A stretch of 35,862 bases of DNA from 188UL27-1 sp038526275 (lineage in GTDB: Bacteria; Pseudomonadota; Alphaproteobacteria; Rhodobacterales; Rhodobacteraceae). Under the pieces are notes generated by a model that was given only the letters and a program-made list of their open reading frames with translations, ran no database searches and had not been told where the DNA came from. The stretch spans positions 1 through 35,862 of the forward strand of contig JBCBGY010000018.1 of assembly GCA_038526275.1 (NCBI GenBank), given 5' to 3'. A program made the translations under genes and the position numbers. This document shows, piece by piece, positions 16,086 to 24,402 of the stretch. Position 1 is the first letter of the stretch. The number at the start of each line of letters is the position of its first letter.

Positions 16086-16733
16086 ATGCAGAATATTTGG
16101 AAGCTATCGCTGGCAGCGCTTCTTCTATCCACATCTCCTTCGCTGGCACAGACCGATGAGCAACCTGCCCCGGCGCAGGATCGTCCGGTTGAAGGGCTTC
16201 AACTCGGTGAGCAAGTGGCCGACGACGCGGCCGCCGCCGAAGATGGTCCAGGCTCCGTCTACCAAAAAGAGATCTCGGGTGACTGGGAAGTCCGGTGTGT
16301 CCGCGTCGAAGAAGGCGAGCTAGAGCCGTGCAATCTTTATCAATTGCTGAAAGATGGCAATGGTAACAATGTGGCCGAAATTACCATGTTCGCCCTGCCA
16401 ACCGGCAATGACGCCGCCGCTGGTGCTCAGATTATCACGCCCCTTGAAACCTTGCTGACCCGCCAGATCACCCTGCGCGTCGATAATGGTCCGGCGAAAC
16501 GGTACCAGTTCAACTTTTGCACGCGCATCGGATGTTTTTCCCAGGTGGGCTTCACGGAAGCTGAAGTGCAATCCTTCCGCCGTGGCAATGCGGCGACCCT
16601 TACTATCGTTCCCGTAGGGGCTCCGGCAGACACCACGGTTGACCTAACTGTGTCGCTCACTGGATTCACGGCAGGTTTCAACATGGTGAAAGAAGCAGCC
16701 GACGCCATCGCAGCTGCCGCGCAACAGGAATAG
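16086..16733 (+). CDS. Invasion-associated locus B (IalB) family secreted protein
   Basis: The protein has 215 residues with a Sec signal peptide (hydrophobic core about 6-19, cleavage near SLA-Q at residue 21). The mature part starts with an acidic Pro/Ala/Glu-rich linker and then shows the IalB domain: SGDWEVRCV, NLYQLLKDGNG, and FNFCTRIGCFSQ. Four Cys residues fit two disulfides in the periplasm. The family name comes from Bartonella; in free-living Rhodobacterales the function is unknown and need not concern invasion. A GAGG ribosome site lies five bases before the ATG. It follows the two-terminator region and is monocistronic. Confidence 0.9.
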   Translation: MQNIWKLSLAALLLSTSPSLAQTDEQPAPAQDRPVEGLQLGEQVADDAAAAEDGPGSVYQKEISGDWEVRCVRVEEGELEPCNLYQLLKDGNGNNVAEITMFALPTGNDAAAGAQIITPLETLLTRQITLRVDNGPAKRYQFNFCTRIGCFSQVGFTEAEVQSFRRGNAATLTIVPVGAPADTTVDLTVSLTGFTAGFNMVKEAADAIAAAAQQE

Positions 16734-16764
16734 CTGCAAGCGCCGCCTCGCATCTCTTAGTGGC

Positions 16765-16795
16765 AAAAATATCCCGCCGGTGGCAAACCGACGGG
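16765..16795 (-). terminator. Minus-strand terminator after the FabF-like gene
   Basis: On the minus strand CCCGTCGG and CCGGCGGG pair (one G-U) around a seven-base loop, followed by ATATTTTT. On the plus strand the same pair would be a C-A mismatch, so the minus orientation is favoured. It lies 91 bases after the operon end. Confidence 0.7.
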
Positions 16796-16885
16796 CCCAC
16801 GGCGCTTCGGTTTCAACCCGTCATATCACGCCCTGAAAAATTGGAATTCAGGCAGTTCGTGTGATCCGGGTTGACCGAAAACGCT

Positions 16886-18094
16886 TCATACCTTCTGAAG
16901 AACGAGCACCGCATTCAAGCCACCAAACGCGAAAGCGTTGGACAAGGCGACACTCACCGCTGCTTCACGCGCCGTATTGGGAACGACATCTAAGGCACAT
17001 TCCAGATCGGGCTCTTCGTACCCAATCGTGGGGGCAACAATACCGTCCCGCAGGGCCATTATGCAGGCCAAAAGCTCGACTGCACCGGTGCCGCCAATCA
17101 AATGACCATGCATCGATTTGGTGGACGATATCATCAAACGGTCCGCATGGGCGCCGAACACCTCCGCCACCGCCGCGCATTCGGTTTTATCGTTGGCAGC
17201 TGTCCCGGTGCCATGCGCGTTGATGTAACCCACCGCATCGGGAGCCAACTGCGCATCTTCCAGCGCAGCCGTGATCGTCCGCGCCGCGCCTTTTTGCGAT
17301 GGCATGACAATGTCTGATGCATCCGACGTCATGCCAAACCCAACCAGCTCGGCAAGTATGTCAGCCCCGCGGGCCTTGGCGTGATCCATGTTCTCAAAAA
17401 CGAAGACAGCCGCCCCTTCGCCCTGTACCATCCCGTTCCGGTTGGCACTGAAAGGTCGACAAGCATCCTTCGACATAACCCGCAAACCTTCCCACGCCTT
17501 GATCCCACCAAGGCACAACATGGCTTCGGACCCGCCGGTTATCATGGCCGTGCTGGCACCGCATCGGATCAGGTGAAAGGCCTGCCCCATCGCATGGTTC
17601 GAACTCGCGCAGGCCGTGGCCACTGTATAACTGGGGCCCTGAAGGTTATACTCCATCGAAACATGGCTGGCGCTGGCATTGTTCATCAGCTTCGGCACCA
17701 CGAACGGATGCACGCGGTTTTTGCCAGCCTCGTAAAGCGACCGGTAATTCTCGTCCCAGGTATTCACGCCCCCCCCGGCCGTACCCAGAACCACGCCGGT
17801 TTTGGCGGCAAGGGCCTCGGTGAAGTTCAGCCCCGACTGGGCGACGGCTTCACGCGTCGCCAACAGTGTGAACTGCGTAAACCGGTCATACAGCGCGATC
17901 TGCTGGCGGTTGAAATGCGCCTCAGGGTCGTAGTTTTTGATCTGCCCGCCAATCTGGACCGACAGCCGGTCAACATCGGGAATGTCGATGGGGCCAATGC
18001 CACAGACGCCGTCTTGCATGGCCCGAAAGGTTTCCGGAACCGACTGGCCAAGGGCGTTGATCGTCCCAGCCCCTGTAACGGCGACGCGGTGCAT
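16886..18094 (-). CDS. Beta-ketoacyl-ACP synthase II-like (FabF family), linked to a dedicated ACP
   Basis: The protein has 402 residues and a complete thiolase fold. The catalytic residues are visible: Cys162 in TACASSNHA, His294 in HGTGT and His331 in KSMHGH. It condenses an acyl chain with malonyl-ACP. I chose the ATG at 18094 (MHRVAVTGAG), five bases after the acp stop; a TTG at 18103 would overlap the acp stop. Position behind a dedicated acyl carrier protein and an LpxD homologue suggests a special acyl chain for lipid A or another envelope lipid rather than housekeeping fatty-acid synthesis. This pairing resembles the rhizobial acpXL-fabF-XL system in concept, though the gene set is smaller. 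Confidence 0.9.
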   Translation of the reverse strand: MHRVAVTGAGTINALGQSVPETFRAMQDGVCGIGPIDIPDVDRLSVQIGGQIKNYDPEAHFNRQQIALYDRFTQFTLLATREAVAQSGLNFTEALAAKTGVVLGTAGGGVNTWDENYRSLYEAGKNRVHPFVVPKLMNNASASHVSMEYNLQGPSYTVATACASSNHAMGQAFHLIRCGASTAMITGGSEAMLCLGGIKAWEGLRVMSKDACRPFSANRNGMVQGEGAAVFVFENMDHAKARGADILAELVGFGMTSDASDIVMPSQKGAARTITAALEDAQLAPDAVGYINAHGTGTAANDKTECAAVAEVFGAHADRLMISSTKSMHGHLIGGTGAVELLACIMALRDGIVAPTIGYEEPDLECALDVVPNTAREAAVSVALSNAFAFGGLNAVLVLQKV

Positions 18095-18099
18095 CCCGG

Positions 18100-18366
18100 T
18101 CAAACGTGCTGCTCGCTGACCAAGGATTCGACCGCGCGCACGATGGACGCCACCGACGAGATGTCGAAATTGCCCTTGGTGGGTTCGTTGGCGTTGAACG
18201 GCACCGAAATGTCAAACGCCTCTTCTATAGCGAAGATGCTTTCGACCAGGCCCATACTGTCGATACCCAGATCTTCCAGGGTCGAGGTCAGCGCAACATC
18301 CGACACGTCCAGAACGGCCTGTTCGGCGATAATCTCTATGACCCGATCCTGCACGCTGTCCGCCAT
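18100..18366 (-). CDS. Acyl carrier protein (dedicated, not the housekeeping copy)
   Basis: The protein has 88 residues. The phosphopantetheine site is LGIDSMGLVES with Ser37. The C-terminal half departs from housekeeping AcpP and contains FDISVPFNANEPTKG, which resembles specialised ACPs such as AcpXL. The gene sits between the LpxD homologue (42 bases upstream) and the FabF-like synthase (five bases downstream), so it presumably carries the chain built by that synthase for transfer by the acyltransferase. The ribosome site is weak. Housekeeping acpP normally lies beside fabG and fabF and is not this gene. Confidence 0.9.
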   Translation of the reverse strand: MADSVQDRVIEIIAEQAVLDVSDVALTSTLEDLGIDSMGLVESIFAIEEAFDISVPFNANEPTKGNFDISSVASIVRAVESLVSEQHV

Positions 18367-18407
18367 GGTGTCTGCTCACCCCCCAAGTTTTTTTGTGTGG
18401 AGGAGAT

Positions 18408-19502
18408 TTAGTCGTTCCCTTCGGCCTTTGAAAGCTTCTTCTTGAGTGCCGTTATGTCGGCCAGAAGACGCGGCAAGCGCCGCAAAGCCTTGTAAGCGTC
18501 AATGCTGGTTTGCATCGGCATCGCGGGATTGCCCAGCATGATGCGGCCCGCAGGTTGATTGGTGCGCAGAAGCGTCCCGGCCCCGGCAATCACGTCGTCC
18601 CCGAGCGTCAGGTGATCTGTCACGCCACACTGGCCCCCCAAGACCACGCGATTGCCCAAGATGCTGGAACCTGCAATGCCGACCTGACCGCAGAGCAAGC
18701 AATCGTCGCCAATCCTGGCATTATGGCCGATCTGAACCAGACTATCGATCTTGGTGCCGTTGCCGATCTCCGTGTCTCGCACGGTGCCACGGTCGATCGA
18801 ACTGTTGCTGCCGACCTCCACATCATGCCCGATGCAGACAGCCGCAAGGGAATGGATACGCGCATATTTCTGTTGCCGCAGGCCGCCAGCATCGCCCAAA
18901 TTTGCGCGAACCTCTTCGATGGCGCCACGTTCCGGGGTGACAAACGAGAACCCGTCGCCGCCAATGACGACACCCGGTTGTGCGATGAAGCGATCACCAA
19001 TGTGAACCCGCGCCCCGATGCGAACACCGTCCAACAGCAGGGCGTTCTCACCAATCTCTGCCCCTGCCCCAATGCTCACATGAGACCCGATCCGGGCATT
19101 TGCACCGATGCGGGCGTGCGGCCCGACGACGGCCAGAGGCGCAATGGCCGCGCCATCGGCAATTTCCGCGGTTGGATCAATGACAGCCGAAGGGTGAATG
19201 CCCGGTGCGATTTGCGGCCCTGGATCAAGCAGCCCCGTGATCCCCGCCATGGCAAACCGGCCCCGAGGCGTCAGAATGGCCGCTTTCAATCCGTATGACT
19301 GCCAATCGGCATCGTCCCACATCAGTGCCGCTACAGCCGCGCCCTGCGCCAAACCCTCGGCGAAGCTTCTATCGAGCGCGATGGCCAAATCAGCTTGGGT
19401 CGCCGAGGCTGGCTCAGACGCGCCACTCACCCGGCACGACAGGTCACCTTCGGCCCGGAGCCCCAGCGCCTGCGCGATGTCCGAAATGGTGTGGCCACCC
19501 AT
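18408..19502 (-). CDS. lpxD: LpxD-like UDP-3-O-acylglucosamine N-acyltransferase
   Basis: The protein has 364 residues, slightly longer than typical LpxD. An N-terminal uridine-binding domain spans about 1-95. A left-handed beta helix of hexapeptide repeats (many IG-A/N-x-x-x-I units) spans about 96-320. A helical C-terminus with LPRLLADITALKKKL follows. The catalytic His is His260 in VQIGHN. It would transfer a 3-hydroxyacyl group from ACP to the glucosamine nitrogen of lipid A precursor. Canonical lpxD lies in the bamA-fabZ-lpxA cluster; this copy sits with an ACP and KAS, so it may be a second paralogue with another chain preference. A strong AGGAGG site precedes the ATG. Confidence 0.88.
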   Translation of the reverse strand: MGGHTISDIAQALGLRAEGDLSCRVSGASEPASATQADLAIALDRSFAEGLAQGAAVAALMWDDADWQSYGLKAAILTPRGRFAMAGITGLLDPGPQIAPGIHPSAVIDPTAEIADGAAIAPLAVVGPHARIGANARIGSHVSIGAGAEIGENALLLDGVRIGARVHIGDRFIAQPGVVIGGDGFSFVTPERGAIEEVRANLGDAGGLRQQKYARIHSLAAVCIGHDVEVGSNSSIDRGTVRDTEIGNGTKIDSLVQIGHNARIGDDCLLCGQVGIAGSSILGNRVVLGGQCGVTDHLTLGDDVIAGAGTLLRTNQPAGRIMLGNPAMPMQTSIDAYKALRRLPRLLADITALKKKLSKAEGND

Positions 19503-19537
19503 GGCCGTCCTCCTGAGGGACCGCCCCCAGAAGGCGT

Positions 19538-21145
19538 TTAGCTTCCGGCGACGGGCAGAGCCACCCCGGCGCGAGACAAAGCCTCAAAAATGCGCGCGTC
19601 CCGACCGTAAACGTCTCGCCGATAGTTCACCCGCCCCTTGGCCGGAGCCACCGCGGTCCGGTAAATCAGGTGCACTGGCACATGCTGCTCCAAGTTGATC
19701 CGGCTCTCGCGCCCGGAATTGAGCTTTGATTTGAACAGACCAACCGGATCATCGGACTGCTTCGCCAGCAAGGCATAGGCAAAGTCGAACGGATCGTTCA
19801 GCCGGATACAGCCATGGCTGTAAGCGCGCGTCTCGCGCGAAAACAGATCTTTCGCAGGCGTATCATGCAGATAGATGTTGTACTTGTTGGGAAACATGAA
19901 CTTCACAAGACCCAACGCATTGCGTGCGCCCGGCGGCTGCTTGATCGAAAACGGGAAATTGCGACGCGAATACTGGGCGAAGTTCACACTCGACCGGTTC
20001 ACGACCCGCCCCCGCCGGTCGATGACCCGCAGATGCGAAACCGCATGTGGATTGCGCTGCAGTTTGGGCAGATACTCTTTCGTGGCAATGGAATAGGGAA
20101 CGTTCCATGTCGGGTTCACCACCAAATGCTCCATAACGTCGGAGAATTCCGGGGTCCTGCGGTCGCTATCATTCGCGCCCACAACGGAACGGGTGCGATA
20201 AGTCACCTTTCCATCGTCAATAATGGCAGCCGTGTAGTCGGTGATGTTTACCAGAACATGGCGATCGCCCCGTTCAAAATTCGTCCACCGCTCGCGCTCC
20301 ATGGCGACGACCACCTGCTGCAAACGGGTCTGCGCGCTTACATTGAGCATCGTAATGGTTGTCTGCCCGGCAACACCATCTGTCTCCAATCCGTGGTCGG
20401 TTTGGAACTGGCGCACGGCGCGTTGTATCTCACCATCATACAGCGTCGAAGCCGACCGTCGCAGGTAGCCAAGCGCGACGAGCCTGTCCCGCAACTGAAC
20501 GACAAATTCACCACTATCGCCGGGTTCCAAAGCCTTCGCTTCGACCTTGCTGCCCCAGCCACCGCGCAGAACGACGCGCTCCAGGCGAAGCTTTTCCTTC
20601 ATCAGCCGTGCATATTCCGGTGTTTGCGGGGCAATCTCGCGGAAGAAGCTCTTGGCTTCACCTGCGGCAAGATCGGTCAAGAGGTCATGCGGCACGGGGC
20701 GGTTGATCTCACGCACAATGCCCGCATCCACTTTGCGAGGCTCTAATATGCCAGACTGCAGATCCCGCGCGAAGCGGACAAACATCTGCGCAGCCAAAAA
20801 TTCTGCACGACCGCGATCTGATGGTGTCTGAACTTGTTCAAACGCGGCCATGAGTCGACGAGAGTCATACCGTTCCAAAGGAAGACCGTGCCGTTCAACC
20901 GATTCAAGCGCCTCCAAAAGGGCAGCGCGGCGCTCCAAATCGCCTGAGCCGGTGAAGATGGGTTCAAAACCACGGGTCCGATAGAACTCAGCAATGGCCG
21001 CATCATCACTGGCAGCTTCCGCCAAAGCGAGCTTAAAGGGTGTGACCTCAGCTGAAGCTGCAACGGCGGTCAACGATAAGACCGCAGGAGCGACAAAGCG
21101 GTTAACGAATTTCTGGATCCAACTTAACATGGCGAAGGAACTCAC
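19538..21145 (-). CDS. L,D-transpeptidase of the LdtD/YcbB type
   Basis: The protein has 535 residues from the GTG at 21145, which has an AAGGA site seven bases upstream; a GTG nine codons earlier and an ATG five codons later are alternatives. An N-terminal signal peptide ends near an ASA motif. A peptidoglycan-binding domain (GEFVVQLRDRLVALGYL and QRAVRQFQTDHGLETDG) follows a long helical region. The YkuD catalytic domain shows the HDTP segment and SHGCIRLND, with the nucleophile Cys. It makes 3-3 crosslinks in peptidoglycan or attaches outer-membrane proteins, in the periplasm. It is the first gene of the run with lpxD, acp and fabF (35-base gap), so crosslinking and lipid A assembly may be coregulated. 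Confidence 0.93.
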   Translation of the reverse strand: MSSFAMLSWIQKFVNRFVAPAVLSLTAVAASAEVTPFKLALAEAASDDAAIAEFYRTRGFEPIFTGSGDLERRAALLEALESVERHGLPLERYDSRRLMAAFEQVQTPSDRGRAEFLAAQMFVRFARDLQSGILEPRKVDAGIVREINRPVPHDLLTDLAAGEAKSFFREIAPQTPEYARLMKEKLRLERVVLRGGWGSKVEAKALEPGDSGEFVVQLRDRLVALGYLRRSASTLYDGEIQRAVRQFQTDHGLETDGVAGQTTITMLNVSAQTRLQQVVVAMERERWTNFERGDRHVLVNITDYTAAIIDDGKVTYRTRSVVGANDSDRRTPEFSDVMEHLVVNPTWNVPYSIATKEYLPKLQRNPHAVSHLRVIDRRGRVVNRSSVNFAQYSRRNFPFSIKQPPGARNALGLVKFMFPNKYNIYLHDTPAKDLFSRETRAYSHGCIRLNDPFDFAYALLAKQSDDPVGLFKSKLNSGRESRINLEQHVPVHLIYRTAVAPAKGRVNYRRDVYGRDARIFEALSRAGVALPVAGS

Positions 21146-21499
21146 TGTTTGATCCTTTTGCTTTCCAATCACTTTTTAACCTGACGGTTATCGTCACAAA
21201 GCGGTTTGTGTCTGTCTACTCACTTTCACGGCACTCAAGGTAATATTGTGACCGCAGCACCGATAAACGTCCCAGTGTCAGAAGTTTGGCCCCCACTGTC
21301 ATCCAAATGTCACAGTGCGCTGCTGCTCTTTGGGTCAACGCGGCGTAAGCAGCTTCTCGCCTATACCACACACTGTTTGCTCACAATTCATTTGTGCGCT
21401 TGGACGTAGATTCGCTTTATGTCATTAGTGGGGCAACATCTGGGGATAGATGACGACAAGCTCCGGGCAGCCACGGAGCGGGATGACAGGACAGGCAGA
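21146..21499. other. Divergent promoter region between the L,D-transpeptidase and DUF882 genes
   Basis: This gap of about 350 bases holds no convincing gene; a 217-residue reading that begins at 21419 only extends the DUF882 frame upstream. Three TGTCA direct repeats at 21276, 21297 and 21308 fall in its middle, along with an inverted repeat CACTGT/ACAGTG. No sharp -35/-10 pair was identified for either direction. Confidence 0.5.
21276..21317 (+). promoter_or_regulatory. TGTCA direct repeats with helical spacing
   Basis: TGTCA occurs at 21276-21280, 21297-21301 and 21308-21312, spaced 21 and 11 bases apart, that is close to whole helical turns. An inverted repeat CACTGT/ACAGTG (21294-21299 and 21312-21317) overlaps the last two. 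Tandem repeats at this spacing are typical of OmpR-family response regulators. Confidence 0.35.
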
Positions 21500-22072
21500 A
21501 TGACAAAAAGCACCGCGAAGTCGGGCATTTCGAGACGAGGTTTGCTTGCCGCATTTGCCGCAACCACCATTGTCGCCGCTCCTACCTACAGCAATGCTTT
21601 CGGAATATTACGAGGCGCCGGCGATATTCGGCGCATTCGCATGTATTCGGGTCGCACCGGTGAGTCGATCGACATGATCTACTGGCTGGAAGGTCAGTAT
21701 ATCAAAGACGCGGTCGGCGAGATTAACCACTTCATGCGCGACTGGCGACGCGGAACATCCATGCGCATGGATCTGCGCACTGTCGACATTCTCGCCGCTG
21801 CCCATAATCTGACAGGTAGTTCGGAACCCTACATGCTGCTCTCGGGCTACAGGTCGCCTCAGACCAACGCGATGCTGCGGTCCCGGTCCGGCGGTGTTGC
21901 CAAGAATTCGCTGCATATGAAGGGCCAGGCTGCCGATGTTCGGTTGGGGTCGCGGAGTGTTGGCCAGTTGGCTCGTGCCGCCGCGACATGTCGGGCCGGC
22001 GGTGTTGGCCGCTATTCGGGTTCAAATTTCGTACATATGGATTGCGGTCCCGTCCGAACCTGGGGCAGATAA
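21500..22072 (+). CDS. Tat-exported DUF882 (YcbK-like) peptidase
   Basis: The protein has 190 residues from the ATG at 21500, preceded by AGGACAGG. A twin-arginine signal (SRRGLLAAFAA) begins at residue 11. The mature domain belongs to the DUF882/peptidase M15 group. HNLTGSSEPYMLLSGYRSPQTNAML, NSLHMKGQAADVR and FVHMDCG hold the His and Asp residues that bind zinc in D,D- or L,D-carboxypeptidases. In enterobacteria the relative YcbK (MepK) cleaves 3-3 crosslinks made by L,D-transpeptidases. Here it sits divergently next to the transpeptidase, so maker and cutter of the same crosslink probably share control. Confidence 0.9.
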   Translation: MTKSTAKSGISRRGLLAAFAATTIVAAPTYSNAFGILRGAGDIRRIRMYSGRTGESIDMIYWLEGQYIKDAVGEINHFMRDWRRGTSMRMDLRTVDILAAAHNLTGSSEPYMLLSGYRSPQTNAMLRSRSGGVAKNSLHMKGQAADVRLGSRSVGQLARAAATCRAGGVGRYSGSNFVHMDCGPVRTWGR

Positions 22073-22111
22073 ACTTCAGACACCGGTCTTACGAATCCGT
22101 CGGAGTGCGTC

Positions 22112-22960
22112 ATGCAAAACATATCGGACGCAACCCGCACTGCGTTGATCGATGCCGTTCGCTCCGCCGCGCGCGCGGAAATCGTACCGCGTTTCCGCTC
22201 ACTTCCTCCTGACAGTATCAAAGCGAAATCCGCGCCCGATGACCTGGTCACCGAAGCCGACACAAGAACCGAGCTTCGCCTGACCAACGCGATCCAGGAA
22301 ATTCTGCCAGAGGCGCAGATCCTCGGCGAAGAGGCAGAAGCCGAAGATCCCAGCATCATGGGTCGCGTGGCTGAACCCGGCCTCTGCGCGATTATCGATC
22401 CGGTGGATGGCACCTGGAATTTTGCCAGCGGCTTGTCCATTTTCGGCTCCATCCTGGCCGTCACAAATGATGGCGAAACCGTATTTGGCCTGCTCTACGA
22501 CCCGCTCCTGGACGACTGGATCATGGCCACGCGCGGTGGCGGCGCATGGTATTGTCGCCCCGGCGCGGCCCCCCAGCCCATCAGTACGGCGCCTGCGACG
22601 ACCTTGCCGGAGATGACGGGGTTTTTGGGATTGCACCTCTTCCCGAAACCCCATCAAGCGGAAATCGCTCAGGGCTTCCCAAACTTTCGCCGGATCCTTT
22701 CGCTCAGATGCTCCTGCCATGAATATCGAACGCTCGCCACGGGCCGGGTCGACTTCAATATGAACGGTATGCTCAAACCTTGGGACCATGCGGCTGGGGC
22801 TCTGGTCATTGAAGAAGCTGGTGGCGTGGCTAAGATGCTGGACGGTCGCCCCTACAAACCGGTGATCACCGAAGGCCACATGCTCACCGCTTCCTGCGAA
22901 GAAACCTGGCAGCAAGTCCAAACCTATATGTCCGCGCGTCTGCCGATCCCTGGCATCTGA
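22112..22960 (+). CDS. Inositol monophosphatase-family phosphatase
   Basis: The protein has 282 residues. Metal-binding residues appear in order: EE in ILGEEAE, DPVDGTWNF (the core motif), and WDHAAG near the C terminus. This places it in the FIG/IMPase superfamily, which includes inositol-1-phosphatase, histidinol phosphatase and CysQ. The substrate cannot be fixed from sequence alone; the unusual N-terminus and loop with Cys-Ser-Cys (RCSCHEYR) are seen in many alphaproteobacterial members annotated simply as inositol monophosphatase. It begins 39 bases after the DUF882 gene and may be cotranscribed. Confidence 0.9.
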   Translation: MQNISDATRTALIDAVRSAARAEIVPRFRSLPPDSIKAKSAPDDLVTEADTRTELRLTNAIQEILPEAQILGEEAEAEDPSIMGRVAEPGLCAIIDPVDGTWNFASGLSIFGSILAVTNDGETVFGLLYDPLLDDWIMATRGGGAWYCRPGAAPQPISTAPATTLPEMTGFLGLHLFPKPHQAEIAQGFPNFRRILSLRCSCHEYRTLATGRVDFNMNGMLKPWDHAAGALVIEEAGGVAKMLDGRPYKPVITEGHMLTASCEETWQQVQTYMSARLPIPGI

Positions 22961-23012
22961 CACGGTCAGGTTTCGCAGTACGCCCCCATCTAAGCGGAAT
23001 ATACTTTCTTAT

Positions 23013-23036
23013 TGGCCAAAATACTTCCGCCGGAGG
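23013..23036 (-). terminator. Minus-strand terminator-like element
   Basis: Read on the minus strand, a GCCTCCGGCGGAAG stem-like sequence runs into TATTTTGG. It lies about 130 bases after the aminotransferase stop, in a G/C-rich gene-free gap. The core CCGGCGG plus a T tail is shared with the terminator at 16765-16795. Confidence 0.45.
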
Positions 23037-23168
23037 CACCGCGCGGCACGCGCGGCCACGCCCAACGCCTGACAAGGCCCAAAGGCCGCCGGAAGGGGGC
23101 GGGAGCCCTCCCTTCAACCAGAAAACGCGCGGCCAGTGCCGCGCGCATCCCATAGAGCAAACCCCGAA

Positions 23169-24359
23169 TTACTCAGCAGCCATTTGCTGGTGTGCCGGAT
23201 TGGTTGCAAGCGCCGCCACGGCGGCTCCAACGCCAGCACCAGGGGTGAAGGGGATCCCGGCATCGCGCATGGCCAACTCAACACCGCCCAGATACTGCAT
23301 CACCATCAGTTCGTTCAAATCGCCCAAATGGCCGATCCGGAAGACCTTGCCTGCCACTTTCGAAAGCCCTGCGCCAAGCGACAGCCCATAGCGATGATAG
23401 GCAATCTGGATCACATCATTGGCGTCATGCCCTTCCGGCACCATGATCGCGCTGACCGTATCCGAATGCCATTTGGGTTCCTGCGCACATAGCGACAGAC
23501 CCCAGGCCGAAACAGCAGCGCGCACGCCCGTGGCCAAGCGGTTATGGCGCGCCCAAACGTTCTCCAACCCTTCGTCCATCAGCATGTCAATTGACGCCCG
23601 CAACCCCCGCAGCAAGGTTGTCGCCGGCGTGTAGGGGAAATAGCCCGCCGCATTGGTCTTGATCATGTCGCGGTAGTCAAAGAAGCAGCGCGGCAGTTGC
23701 GCCTGATCCGCCATGGAAAGCGCCTTCTGGCTCACACAAACGATCGACAGGCCGGTCGGCAGCATGAAGCCCTTCTGTGACCCCGAAACGGCCACATCCA
23801 CACCCCACTCATCCATCCGGAATTCGATGGAAGCGATGGAACTGACACCATCCACAAACAACAATGCCGGGTGATTGGTGGCATCCAGCACCTTGCGGAC
23901 ACCGGCCACATCGCTGGTCACACCCGTTGCGGTTTCATTGTGACAGACCAAAACCGCCTTGATCCGGTGATCTGTATCGGCGCGCAGCGCTTCTTCGTAC
24001 TTATCCAGCGGCGCACCCTGCCCCCAAGGCGTGTCGATCACTTCGACATTCAGGCCGAAGCGCTGGCACATATCGACCCAAAGATGCGAAAACTGCCCGA
24101 AAACGGCTGCCAGAACCGTGTCGCCTGGGGAAAGCGTGTTCGCAATCGCACTTTCCCAACCGCCGGTGCCGGAGCCTGGAAAAATGAAAACCTGGCCGGT
24201 TTCCGTCATGAAAACCTTCTTCAGATCTTCGAACAGCGGCAGCACCAAATCCGGGAAATCCGGCGCGCGGTGATCTTCCAACGGAACATCCATGGCCTGG
24301 CGAATGGTCCAGGGCATGTTGGTGGGGCCAGGTACGGCAAGTCCTTTTTGTCCGGGCAT
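23169..24359 (-). CDS. Glyoxylate-type aminotransferase, class V (BhcA/SgaA-like)
   Basis: The protein has 396 residues from the ATG at 24359, preceded by GAGGAG; an upstream extension to 24476 is not family-like. The N-terminal PGPTNMP, the FPGSGTGGWESA segment and HNETATG are hallmarks of serine/alanine/aspartate-glyoxylate aminotransferases. Asp170 (FVDGVSS) contacts the PLP nitrogen and Lys196 (GSQKGFM) is the Schiff-base lysine. It closely resembles, in my recollection, BhcA of Paracoccus, which aminates glyoxylate to glycine using aspartate. The rest of the beta-hydroxyaspartate cycle (bhcB, bhcC, bhcD) is not here. It follows a reductase gene after 43 bases. The amino donor (Ser, Ala or Asp) is not decided by sequence. 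Confidence 0.9.
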   Translation of the reverse strand: MPGQKGLAVPGPTNMPWTIRQAMDVPLEDHRAPDFPDLVLPLFEDLKKVFMTETGQVFIFPGSGTGGWESAIANTLSPGDTVLAAVFGQFSHLWVDMCQRFGLNVEVIDTPWGQGAPLDKYEEALRADTDHRIKAVLVCHNETATGVTSDVAGVRKVLDATNHPALLFVDGVSSIASIEFRMDEWGVDVAVSGSQKGFMLPTGLSIVCVSQKALSMADQAQLPRCFFDYRDMIKTNAAGYFPYTPATTLLRGLRASIDMLMDEGLENVWARHNRLATGVRAAVSAWGLSLCAQEPKWHSDTVSAIMVPEGHDANDVIQIAYHRYGLSLGAGLSKVAGKVFRIGHLGDLNELMVMQYLGGVELAMRDAGIPFTPGAGVGAAVAALATNPAHQQMAAE

Positions 24360-24402
24360 ATTCTTCTCCTCGGTGTCTGGTGTGTGCTTTTCTTGGTCTT
24401 CT

